From contig URSD01000036.1 of the NCBI GenBank assembly GCA_900550395.1, positions 1-24,900 on the forward strand: a DNA stretch of 24,900 bases, read 5' to 3'. Positions 1 through 6,661 of this stretch are shown here, piece by piece. The notes under the pieces are model-generated. The model saw nothing but the letters and a program-made list of their open reading frames with translations, was not told the origin of the DNA and searched no databases. The stretch is from an uncultured Porphyromonadaceae bacterium (GTDB taxonomy: Bacteria > Bacteroidota > Bacteroidia > Bacteroidales > Muribaculaceae). The position numbers and the translations under genes are program-made. Numbering within the stretch: the first letter of the stretch is position 1; every line of letters starts with the position of its first letter.

Positions 1-77
1 GCAAGGGGTTAACTCTATTTTATCCTCAGGGGTCAATCGCTCTTGCCGCAGGGGGTCAATCGCTCTTGGATTTTCCA
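1..77. mobile_element. Probable terminal fragment of an IS21-type insertion sequence
   Basis: The first 77 bases carry a repeated motif, ggggtcaatcgctcttg, at 29-45 and 52-68, with a degenerate copy (ggggttaactct) near 6-17. Several short repeats just inside the terminus are typical of IS21-family ends, which bind the IstA transposase. The integrase reading frame from the right loses its expected continuation at about 75-80, so the element's tip probably lies there. On the minus strand the tip would read TGGAAAATCC, fitting the usual TG start. No transposase gene is in view, because the rest of the element lies left of the window. The family assignment comes from repeat architecture only. Confidence 0.4.
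29..68. repeat. Tandem 17-bp direct repeat, period 23 bp
   Basis: Two perfect copies of ggggtcaatcgctcttg lie at 29-45 and 52-68, separated by ccgcag. They are interpreted as transposase-binding repeats of the truncated insertion sequence at the window edge. Confidence 0.75.
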
Positions 78-182
78 CTCATACTTCCGTTTCCCGTCCA
101 AATAGATGTCGAGGTAGAGGGAGGTGAGACCCGACGGCATTTTACGCCTGCGCAGCCGTATCGGCTCTTTTGATTTACCCAT
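33..182 (-). pseudogene. Truncated tyrosine recombinase/integrase, N-terminal fragment
   Basis: Only the first part of the gene remains, starting at ATG 182. The residues MGKSKEPIRLRRRKMPSG followed by LTSLYLDIYLDGKRKYEW match the arm-type DNA-binding N-terminus of Bacteroidetes phage and transposon integrases, which normally continue with a LKLYL-like strand and a catalytic domain of about 300 residues. Here the frame runs into the IS21-like repeats and stops at 33. The core-binding and catalytic domains (R...H-x-x-R...Y) are absent. A TTG codon at 251 extends the frame upstream, but the residues before ATG 182 look like translated promoter and leader. The gene is transcribed away from mnmE. 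It was probably the integrase of an element inserted at the mnmE 3' end and was later broken by the IS. Confidence 0.6.
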
Positions 183-186
183 GATT

Positions 187-229
187 TTGTTGCTGATTTG
201 TTGCTGTCCTGTTTCGAGCAACAAAGTTA
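187..229 (-). promoter_or_regulatory. Promoter and inverted repeat in front of the integrase remnant
   Basis: On the minus strand a perfect Bacteroidetes -7 box, TAACTTTG, occupies 229-222, about 40 bases before ATG 182. The word TTGTTGCT occurs twice (187-194 and 198-205), and its complement AGCAACAA lies at 217-224, overlapping the -7 box. This layout could be an operator, or an arm or excisionase site of the recombinase. The promoter match is direct; the operator role is inference. No clear -33 TTTG is seen. Confidence 0.45.
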
Positions 230-369
230 CAACAAATTTTTCATAAACCAATCATAAACGCATATAAACCGCACCGAGGTCAGGAGGTCTCTAACTGCCG
301 ATAATCCAAAGGGCTATTTACAATCGTTTCGTATCGGGTTAGGAACGGTTTACATACAAAAATACTGGA
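230..369. other. Non-coding gap between integrase remnant and mnmE
   Basis: This AT-rich stretch of 140 bases has no credible ORF, no tRNA and no obvious terminator. It contains no second copy of the mnmE 3' end. If an island was integrated here, its other attachment site would lie left of the window. Confidence 0.5.
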
Positions 370-387
370 CTACTTTCCGATGCAAAA
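370..387 (-). other. Candidate chromosomal attachment site at mnmE 3' end
   Basis: The last 18 bases of mnmE encode the FCIGK tail and stop codon. The equivalent 3' end of trmE/mnmE is the attachment site of Salmonella genomic island 1 and related elements. An integrase N-terminus lies about 190 bp away here, so the same segment may have been used. Only one copy is in the window, so this is inference from context. Confidence 0.3.
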
Positions 388-1764
388 CCTCGAAAAAATT
401 GTTGATAGTATTTCCGGAGTGGAAATTGTGCCTGTTATGGCTCCCAGGGCGGAGATACATTGACGGATATCTTCCGCGATTAGGTCAGCGGGAATGTTAC
501 ATTCAAGAGCCTGAAGTGCACGGTCGGCGGCTTCATTGGCTTCAATCAGACATGCATAATGGCGTGCATTCGTAACGATTGTATCGCCGCTTGCAGTCGC
601 CGTTACTATATCGTCAATGGTCGAGAGCATTGCTTTGCGCAGTTCGTTTAATCCTTCGCCGGATGTGGCACTTAGCCGGATTTGCGGCACATCGTTAAAT
701 TCCGATAAGGGCAAATCCGTGTGTACGCCCAAATCAATTTTGTTTAATACTATAATCAAACGAATGTCAGAGTTGGAACTCAAGGCCTTATGCACACTGC
801 AGACGGTTTCTTGATCCACTGGAGCAGATGAGTCAATTACCAGCAGTATCAGTGACGCACCATTCATTGCTTGTAATGAGCGTTCTATGCCGAGTGTCTC
901 TATCGGATCGCTGGTCTTGCGCATACCTGCGGTATCCATAAGGCGCAGGCTATAGTCACCGAGTATTATCCGGTCCTCGATGACGTCGCGTGTCGTGCCA
1001 TGTATGTCGCTTACAATGGCACGGTCGTCTTGAACCAGCGCATTCAGTAACGACGATTTTCCGGCATTGGTAGCTCCGACTATGGCTACCGGCATGCCTT
1101 CGCGTATGGCCGAGCCGGTAGCGAATCCTTTTGCAAGACGGTTTGTCGTGTCGCGTACTTCGCGCGTCAGTTCCATAAGCTTGTTGCGAGAGGCGAAGGT
1201 TACGTCTTCTTCGCTGAAGTCAAGTTCCAGTTCGAGCAAAGAGGCAAGTTCGAGCAGGGTGGCCCGTAGTTCCTGCAAACGTTTTGAAAAACCTCCGCGC
1301 ATCTGGTTCAAGGCAACGCGCTGTGCTGCACGCGATGTCGAGGCGATTACATCGGCTATGCCTTCAGCCTGCGCGAGGTCGAGGTGTCCCGACACGAATG
1401 CCCTGCGGGTGAATTCTCCTGCTTCAGCCAACCGTGCTCCGGCCGAAATCAGCGACGCGATCAGTTCCTGTTGTACCCATCTGGACCCGTGTACGCTGAA
1501 TTCCACTGTGTCCTGGCCCGTGAATGAGTGCGGAGTTCGGAATACGGTCGCCACGGCCTGATCTAATTCTTCTTTATGAGAATCAAGCACCGTACCTACG
1601 CGGCACATGTGCGAGGGCGTTGCGTCCAGACTATGCTTGCCTCTCCATATTTTCTGCGCAATGATTATTGCATCCGGCCCTGTCACTCGGGCCACAGCGA
1701 TTCCTCCTATGCCCGGAGGTGTGGATATTGCGCAGATCGTATCGTCAGTATTTACCATTTTCAT
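370..1764 (-). CDS. mnmE: tRNA uridine-5-carboxymethylaminomethyl modification GTPase MnmE (TrmE)
   Basis: MnmE works with MnmG to install (carboxymethyl)aminomethyl groups on wobble uridine 34 of certain tRNAs in the cytoplasm. The N-terminal formyl-THF-binding domain begins DTICAISTPPGIGGIAV. A helical domain follows and holds a Ras-like G domain with P-loop VGATNAGKSS (about 229-238), DTAG (277-280) and NKID (341-344). The C-terminus is FCIGK with the conserved cysteine at about 462. I chose ATG 1764 because it forms an ATGA overlap with the stop of the upstream nuclease gene and gives 464 residues, the usual length. ATG 1758 is also possible, and a longer frame runs to 1794. The P-loop has T-N instead of the commoner P-N, a mild variation. 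It is the last gene of the minus-strand cluster. Confidence 0.95.
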   Translation of the reverse strand: MKMVNTDDTICAISTPPGIGGIAVARVTGPDAIIIAQKIWRGKHSLDATPSHMCRVGTVLDSHKEELDQAVATVFRTPHSFTGQDTVEFSVHGSRWVQQELIASLISAGARLAEAGEFTRRAFVSGHLDLAQAEGIADVIASTSRAAQRVALNQMRGGFSKRLQELRATLLELASLLELELDFSEEDVTFASRNKLMELTREVRDTTNRLAKGFATGSAIREGMPVAIVGATNAGKSSLLNALVQDDRAIVSDIHGTTRDVIEDRIILGDYSLRLMDTAGMRKTSDPIETLGIERSLQAMNGASLILLVIDSSAPVDQETVCSVHKALSSNSDIRLIIVLNKIDLGVHTDLPLSEFNDVPQIRLSATSGEGLNELRKAMLSTIDDIVTATASGDTIVTNARHYACLIEANEAADRALQALECNIPADLIAEDIRQCISALGAITGTISTPEILSTIFSRFCIGK

Positions 1765-2627
1765 TTCAATGTCTGCCATTTGGGATAAGAGCATTGGCTT
1801 TCGATCTCCGCCTCAAGTTCGTCAGGCAATATGCTGAAAAAATCATAACCGGTCACTTCTTCCACCTGGTCGATGCTTACCGCGTGGTTCTGCACGCCGC
1901 CTGCCACGCGGTGGTTGGGCATAATGAAACCGATACCGCGTGGAGGGTTTGCAAATGGAGCGAATACAACCTTAAAGAATCGTTCGGGCACTGCCACATG
2001 ATTACGCCCGATATGCAGAGGCATACGGTCGGTCAATACTGGCCCCGTAATAATTACGAGTGCGCTGTCGCGCCGTGCCCAGGAACGACAATTGTCTTCA
2101 AGAGTACTCCATGCTCCGCTGTTCATGGCAGCGGCCTGCGGACATATGTTTGTCAGATTATTTGACGCCCGCATGGCTTCGGCGCTCCATTTCATATCGG
2201 CTGCGGGCGCCATGTGTCCGCGGGTATATCCCGACTTTTTGTAGTCCTGCAAATCAGCGCAACCGGCGACATTTTCGTCCTTGAAAAAATTGCCGAGGCG
2301 TTTTTCCGTTCCGTCACACTCTGTGGCTGTAAGTTCCCACACCACATAATTGGGAATATGCAATTCCGCGTTGAAGTTCACCGTGAACCCTGGATAGTCC
2401 ACAATCTCTTGTGGATTACCGGCCGGCATTTCCACGCGGTAAAGGCCGTCATAGGGGTAGGGCAGCCGTTTGTCACCCGTCGCGTCTGCATTCTGTTGCT
2501 TTATGGCGCTGTACATCGCCGACACGAGAATCACTCCCACAATAATCAGAATAGCGGTTGCACGCGCTGTCCGTTTTCTGTGCCTGGTTCTGCTCGGGCT
2601 CGATTTTCTGTATGTTCGTCTTGTCAT
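1761..2627 (-). CDS. Membrane-anchored DNA/RNA non-specific endonuclease (NUC family)
   Basis: The protein has 288 residues: a very basic N-terminus, one membrane segment (about 23-41), then a NUC/EndA-type nuclease domain. It probably acts outside the cytoplasmic membrane, as a periplasmic or lipid-facing nuclease tethered by the N-terminal helix. The active-site region reads YTRGHMAPAADM (His138 as general base). The metal-binding segment is NSGAWSTLED (Asn169). The classical motif is DRGH, and here the Asp is Thr. ATG 2627 is preferred over an in-frame GTG at 2645. The gene overlaps mnmE by 4 bases and follows a small membrane protein gene after 27 bases. The role could be nutrient scavenging or defence against incoming DNA; the sequence does not decide. 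Confidence 0.85.
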   Translation of the reverse strand: MTRRTYRKSSPSRTRHRKRTARATAILIIVGVILVSAMYSAIKQQNADATGDKRLPYPYDGLYRVEMPAGNPQEIVDYPGFTVNFNAELHIPNYVVWELTATECDGTEKRLGNFFKDENVAGCADLQDYKKSGYTRGHMAPAADMKWSAEAMRASNNLTNICPQAAAMNSGAWSTLEDNCRSWARRDSALVIITGPVLTDRMPLHIGRNHVAVPERFFKVVFAPFANPPRGIGFIMPNHRVAGGVQNHAVSIDQVEEVTGYDFFSILPDELEAEIESQCSYPKWQTLK

Positions 2628-2654
2628 AGTATAATAAATCGTCACTCTGTATTT

Positions 2655-3194
2655 TTATTTTACGACATTGAAGCCGAATAAGCCGCGTCTGACGCTTACG
2701 TCTATCGTATCGCCAGTATGTGTTCGTCGATAGCTCGCTGCGTTCAATTCCTTGCGCTTCTCAATGCCGCATGCGTAGCGCAAGTCTATGCAATATACTG
2801 TGTATGGTTCTCCTCTGCCATAAACATTACGCCTTATCCGGCGTGACTTGTAGCGTGTCTGGGTGTATTTCCTCACTACTGTGGCCTCTTCATGATGAGC
2901 TGTGGCATCATCAGCACAACAATAGTTCAATGTATAAAACATAGTGAGTAATGTGATTCCCGTGCATACCATATGGCATAAAAGGTTCGGCAGACGATGC
3001 TGCGACCCTGTGAGCCATCTCCACCACCCGGCGGCAGGCAATCCCGTTAGTATGGCTACGGCAAGCGCTACTGCAGCGGGCCGGATGAACGGTACAAGAG
3101 TCAGGTTTGAAAATGCAACGCTTGCTCCTGTGCATGCTGTCAGAAACAATATTGCTGTTACGATTTTTGCTGTCGAATATCTTTTCTCACTCAT
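2655..3194 (-). CDS. Hypothetical membrane protein with extracytoplasmic C-terminal domain
   Basis: I do not recognise this gene with confidence. From ATG 3194 it encodes 179 residues. Three hydrophobic segments lie in the first half (IVTAILFLTACTGASVAF; AAVALAVAILTGLPAAGWW; CTGITLLTMFYTLNYC). A soluble, basic C-terminal half of about 85 residues follows and ends GLFGFNVVK. The second half (ATVVRKYTQTRYKSRR ... TVYCIDLRYACG ... GDTIDVSVRRGLFG) alternates like a small beta-barrel and is reminiscent of DUF3592-type domains, but this is only a resemblance. An alternative ATG at 3224 would overlap the upstream glycosyltransferase by 25 bases; ATG 3194 leaves a 5-base gap and fits better. It is co-oriented with glycosyltransferases and the nuclease. 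Confidence 0.6.
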   Translation of the reverse strand: MSEKRYSTAKIVTAILFLTACTGASVAFSNLTLVPFIRPAAVALAVAILTGLPAAGWWRWLTGSQHRLPNLLCHMVCTGITLLTMFYTLNYCCADDATAHHEEATVVRKYTQTRYKSRRIRRNVYGRGEPYTVYCIDLRYACGIEKRKELNAASYRRTHTGDTIDVSVRRGLFGFNVVK

Positions 3195-3199
3195 TTTTA

Positions 3200-4135
3200 C
3201 TATGCCATTCTGAGTCTCATCCATAACAGGCGCAGACGGGTTGTCGGTCTGATATGTGATATAGCCTTTGAATAATCCATCACTTCCCGTATTAGTGTCT
3301 CGTCTTTACTGCACACTGCCAGACCCAATGCATACGAATACAATCTGGATTCAGCATATCTGAACATGGAATTTTCCACATTATAGATAGTGCCCAGCTG
3401 TTTTCGCAATCGCAGTGATGCGAGAGCGAAGTGTACGGCCTTTCGCTTGTCGGCCGCAGAAGTGATTGCTCCCGTATGCCCTACACGGTAGGCCAGCGAT
3501 GGACCGGCCAGATATAATGCAGATGTCTCCGCCGCAATTGCCGCCAATAGCTGCAGGTCTTCGCATATATAGGTCTTGTTGCGGAACAGACTGTCGCGCC
3601 GCAATCTGTACGCCGGCATGAGCGCGCTCTTGCGATACATTGCCGCGCTGAGATTTACCGCCGGATTGCCGTTTGCCGCAAGAAGCGCGGGAAGCAGTTC
3701 TCCTTTGTTGCAATCATGCCGCAGAGCCGGACGGCAGAGAGTAGCCGAGTTGTCACGCACGTTGATTTTCATCCAGTCGGTGTACACCAATCCGGCATCG
3801 CTGTGCGCATCAAGAGCGTCTGCCATGACTTGCAGCCGCGAAGTGCCGAGCCAGTAATCATCGCCCGCACAGTCTGCGATATATTCCCCGCGGCATGCCT
3901 CAAAGCAGTCGTAATAGTTCGCTTGCAATCCGCGGTTCACGTTCGAGCACAATAGGTGCATACATTTGTGGCGTGACGCATATTCTTTCAGTATCTCCTG
4001 GGTGCCGTCGGTGGAAGCGTCATCGCCGGCAATAATCTCGAAATCGTGCGTACATATCTGCGACAGAACGGAGTCCAGAGCCTGTCGTATTGTCTTGGCG
4101 CTGTTGTATGTTAATACTATTACAGATATCTTCAT
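3200..4135 (-). CDS. Family 2 glycosyltransferase (cell-surface glycan)
   Basis: The 311-residue protein has a GT-A fold typical of family 2. It opens MKISVIVLTYNSAKTIRQAL, followed by the nucleotide-binding DDASTDGT (38-45) and a GDDYW motif (91-95) in the metal/sugar-nucleotide position. No membrane segments are evident, so it is probably a cytoplasmic, membrane-peripheral enzyme. It starts in an ATGA overlap with the preceding glycosyltransferase, so the two are translationally coupled and probably build the same glycan. The substrate cannot be read from sequence. Confidence 0.85.
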   Translation of the reverse strand: MKISVIVLTYNSAKTIRQALDSVLSQICTHDFEIIAGDDASTDGTQEILKEYASRHKCMHLLCSNVNRGLQANYYDCFEACRGEYIADCAGDDYWLGTSRLQVMADALDAHSDAGLVYTDWMKINVRDNSATLCRPALRHDCNKGELLPALLAANGNPAVNLSAAMYRKSALMPAYRLRRDSLFRNKTYICEDLQLLAAIAAETSALYLAGPSLAYRVGHTGAITSAADKRKAVHFALASLRLRKQLGTIYNVENSMFRYAESRLYSYALGLAVCSKDETLIREVMDYSKAISHIRPTTRLRLLWMRLRMA

Positions 4136-5040
4136 AGCAATATGCGTATGAGTCTCGCCACACCGCGGCCTCCTGCTCGCCTGTAAAGGTATACGGCGCG
4201 CAGCAACAGTCTGATTCCGGCTGATGTGTTGTCTGCCAGAATTTCTTGGTATATTTTGCCCCCCTCTTGTGAACTTTCGCGGGCACAGTCAGCTGCGAAG
4301 ATTGTATGTTTTACGTCCACCCACCGTCGTCGTTCCGGCCCGAGAGTTCCGGCTATACATTGGAGTGCGTGTGCGGCCCGTTCCGTCCGGCTGCTGTATG
4401 ATGTTCCCGTAATGGATTCATCATTATGAAACATGGTTACAGTCGGCTTCCCCTTGATTTTCCTTATCCGAGGATTTTGTTGCAGAATCCTTGCTCCGAG
4501 TTCAATATCATCCCAGTACCGTACAGATGCGCTCCATCCGCCGGCGTTGCGAAACAGCTCCGTGCGCGCCATGTATCGCTGAGTGGACATGGAGCCGTGA
4601 AACAGATTGTGATATTGCGCGTCCGTTGTGTAAAATGGGAGTACCGTTTTGTGCTTGCCGTCATAATATCTGACGTCCCATCCCACGACATCAACGCCGT
4701 CGTTGGCGGCACATAAAGCCCGTTGGCAATGTTCCGGAGCCATTGTGTCGTCGGAATCAAAAAACATAGTCCATTCCGTCTCCACCCGGGCAAGACCTGC
4801 ATTGCGGGCCGCGGCTGCTCCCGGAGCTGTTTCGGTGATTATGCTGACATTCAGGTCTCCTTCCGTTTCGCACCGCCACTGTTCCAGAACATCATGTGTG
4901 TCATCCGTAGAACCATTGTCAACCAGTATCACCCGAAGCGGACGCAATGTCTGTTCCCGCACAGATTTGAGCGTACTGCCCACTATCCTTGCACGGTTAT
5001 GCACGGGTATCACTATTGTTATGCCTGGAATTCGAGCCAT
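4132..5040 (-). CDS. Family 2 glycosyltransferase
   Basis: The 302-residue protein carries the family 2 hallmarks: ITIVIPVHNRARIVGSTLKS at the N-terminus, VDNGSTDDT (40-48), AAAARNAGL (76-83) and the DxD-type FFDSDDTM (93-100). A WDDIELGARIL segment in the second half resembles the acceptor/base region of these enzymes. It is the first gene of the minus-strand cluster, starting only 7 bases after a perfect -7 promoter element. It probably acts with the overlapping downstream glycosyltransferase in surface polysaccharide, lipooligosaccharide or protein O-glycan synthesis. Which one cannot be told without further locus context. Confidence 0.85.
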   Translation of the reverse strand: MARIPGITIVIPVHNRARIVGSTLKSVREQTLRPLRVILVDNGSTDDTHDVLEQWRCETEGDLNVSIITETAPGAAAARNAGLARVETEWTMFFDSDDTMAPEHCQRALCAANDGVDVVGWDVRYYDGKHKTVLPFYTTDAQYHNLFHGSMSTQRYMARTELFRNAGGWSASVRYWDDIELGARILQQNPRIRKIKGKPTVTMFHNDESITGTSYSSRTERAAHALQCIAGTLGPERRRWVDVKHTIFAADCARESSQEGGKIYQEILADNTSAGIRLLLRAVYLYRRAGGRGVARLIRILL

Positions 5041-5047
5041 TTCAGCG

Positions 5048-5055
5048 CAAAGTTA
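5048..5055 (-). promoter_or_regulatory. Bacteroidetes -7 promoter element for the glycosyltransferase-mnmE cluster
   Basis: On the minus strand 5055-5048 reads TAACTTTG, an exact TAnnTTTG match. The start codon lies at 5040, so the transcript would be leaderless or nearly so. No well-spaced -33 TTTG is visible. Confidence 0.55.
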
Positions 5056-5110
5056 CTTAACTTTTCTCAGCTTTTTACATCCGTATGGCTGCAAACTGAA
5101 AAAAAAGTCG

Positions 5111-5118
5111 TAAATTCG
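5111..5118 (+). promoter_or_regulatory. Probable -7 promoter element for udk
   Basis: TAAATTCG differs at one position from TAnnTTTG and lies 35 bases before the udk ATG. It sits in the short divergent gap with the glycosyltransferase promoter. Confidence 0.35.
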
Positions 5119-5153
5119 CAGCAATAAACAAACTCTACTTTAAGGCCCGCGAA

Positions 5154-5765
5154 ATGCTTATAATTGGTATCGCCGGTGGCACCGGCAGTGGTAAGACCAC
5201 GGTAGTCAACAAGATAATCAACTCGCTGTCGCCCGGTGAGGTGGCTGTGCTCCGTCAGGATTCCTATTATAAGGATTCCAGCCATGTCCCCCCCGAACTG
5301 CGCAGCAAGATCAATTTTGACGAGCCGGACGCCATAGAGTGGCCTCTCCTTGTCAGCCACCTTGAGCTTCTGAAGCAGGGCAGCACAATTCAGATGCCCA
5401 CCTACAGCTATCTCTCTTGCACCCGTCAGGCCGAGACTGTCCCGGTGGAACCTCGAGACGTCGTTCTGGTGGAAGGCATACTTGTACTGACGGATCCCGA
5501 ACTGCGAAAGATGCTCGACGTGAAGGTGTTCGTTGACGCCGACGCCGACGAACGCCTCATACGCGTGATAGCCCGTGACTGCATAGAACGCGGCCGTACG
5601 CCTCAGATGGTTATTGACCGCTATCAGGAGGTTCTCAAGCCCATGCACCTGCAGCATATCGAGCCTTGCAAGCGCTTTGCCGACCTGATTGTGCCGCAGG
5701 GCGGCAGCAATACTGTGGCCATCGGTCTTCTTACGGATTATATTAAAAGCCGCCTTCACAACTGA
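5154..5765 (+). CDS. udk: Uridine kinase
   Basis: The enzyme phosphorylates uridine and cytidine to UMP and CMP in pyrimidine salvage (cytoplasm). The 203 residues match the normal length. Walker A is GGTGSGKTT (8-16). RQDSYYKD (34-41) contributes to nucleoside binding, and the family's FDEPDAIEW and VLVEGILVL segments follow. An IERGRTPQ segment corresponds to the lid. lptB begins 2 bases after the stop, so the two are co-transcribed. Confidence 0.95.
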   Translation: MLIIGIAGGTGSGKTTVVNKIINSLSPGEVAVLRQDSYYKDSSHVPPELRSKINFDEPDAIEWPLLVSHLELLKQGSTIQMPTYSYLSCTRQAETVPVEPRDVVLVEGILVLTDPELRKMLDVKVFVDADADERLIRVIARDCIERGRTPQMVIDRYQEVLKPMHLQHIEPCKRFADLIVPQGGSNTVAIGLLTDYIKSRLHN

Positions 5766-5767
5766 CG

Positions 5768-6661
5768 ATGGGTATTTCTTTCCGACTCGACCGCCGCGGC
5801 GGCGATGAATCGCTCCCGGCTCCGGAATTCCCGGTTCCGGAACAGAAGGATGAGGAATCTGCCGTAGAGTTTTCCGCTACCGGGGACGCTGATGCCTCTG
5901 TCAGAAATGCACATGACGGCGACCTTGTTCTCCGCACGGAGAATCTTGTCAAAAAGTACGGCAAACGCACTGTGGTGAACCACGTCAATATCGAGGTGCG
6001 CCAGGGTGAGATTGTCGGCCTCTTGGGCCCTAACGGCGCCGGTAAGACCACTACGTTCTACATGACGGTGGGGCTTATTCAGGCCAATGAGGGTAATATT
6101 TACCTCGGCGACGAGAACATCACCGGCTTCCCCGTTTATAAACGTGCGCAGAAGGGTATCGGTTACCTCGCCCAGGAGCCGTCGGTATTCCGTAAACTCA
6201 GCGTCGAGGACAATATCCGTGCCGTATTGCAGATGACGCCCCACACCCGTGAGGAGCAGAAGGTCATACTGGAGAATCTGCTCACGGAATTCCGCCTTCA
6301 GAAGGTGCGCCACAATCTCGGCGACCAGCTTAGTGGTGGCGAACGCCGACGCACCGAGATAGCACGTTGCCTGGCAATTGACCCGAAATTCATCATGCTT
6401 GACGAGCCTTTCGCCGGTGTTGACCCCATCGCCGTAGAAGATATTCAGAGCATAGTGTATAAACTCAAGGAACGCAACATAGGCATACTCATCACCGACC
6501 ATAACGCCCCCGAGACGCTCAGTATCACCGACCGCGCCTACATGCTCTTCGACGGACGCATTTTCTTCCAGGGTTCGTCGGAGGAGCTTGCCGCCAATCC
6601 CGTAGTGCGCGAGAAATACCTCGGCCGCAACTTCATTTTCCGTCGTAAGAAGCTCGGGTGA
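5768..6661 (+). CDS. lptB: Lipopolysaccharide export ATP-binding protein LptB, with N-terminal extension
   Basis: LptB is the cytoplasmic ATPase of the LptB2FG complex that extracts lipopolysaccharide from the inner membrane. Walker A is GPNGAGKTT (87-95), the signature LSGGE (188-192), Walker B FIMLDEP (208-214), and the switch region ILITDHNAPETL with His245, characteristic of LptB. Family members are about 240 residues and begin right at the LRTENLVKKYGKRTVV strand. Here about 52 acidic, Pro/Glu-rich residues precede it (for example LPAPEFPVPEQKDEE). No ATG or GTG near residue 53 offers a shorter start, so the extension appears real. The 3' end overlaps the convergent CPBP gene by 29 bases. 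Confidence 0.92.
   Translation: MGISFRLDRRGGDESLPAPEFPVPEQKDEESAVEFSATGDADASVRNAHDGDLVLRTENLVKKYGKRTVVNHVNIEVRQGEIVGLLGPNGAGKTTTFYMTVGLIQANEGNIYLGDENITGFPVYKRAQKGIGYLAQEPSVFRKLSVEDNIRAVLQMTPHTREEQKVILENLLTEFRLQKVRHNLGDQLSGGERRRTEIARCLAIDPKFIMLDEPFAGVDPIAVEDIQSIVYKLKERNIGILITDHNAPETLSITDRAYMLFDGRIFFQGSSEELAANPVVREKYLGRNFIFRRKKLG

Noticed and set aside
183..251. Extended N-terminus of the integrase from TTG 251
   Set aside because: The extra residues overlap the -7 box and inverted repeat and do not resemble integrase N-termini. ATG 182 fits the family.
2643..2645. GTG start for the nuclease gene
   Set aside because: An ATG 18 bases downstream begins the basic leader and membrane anchor and is the more usual start.
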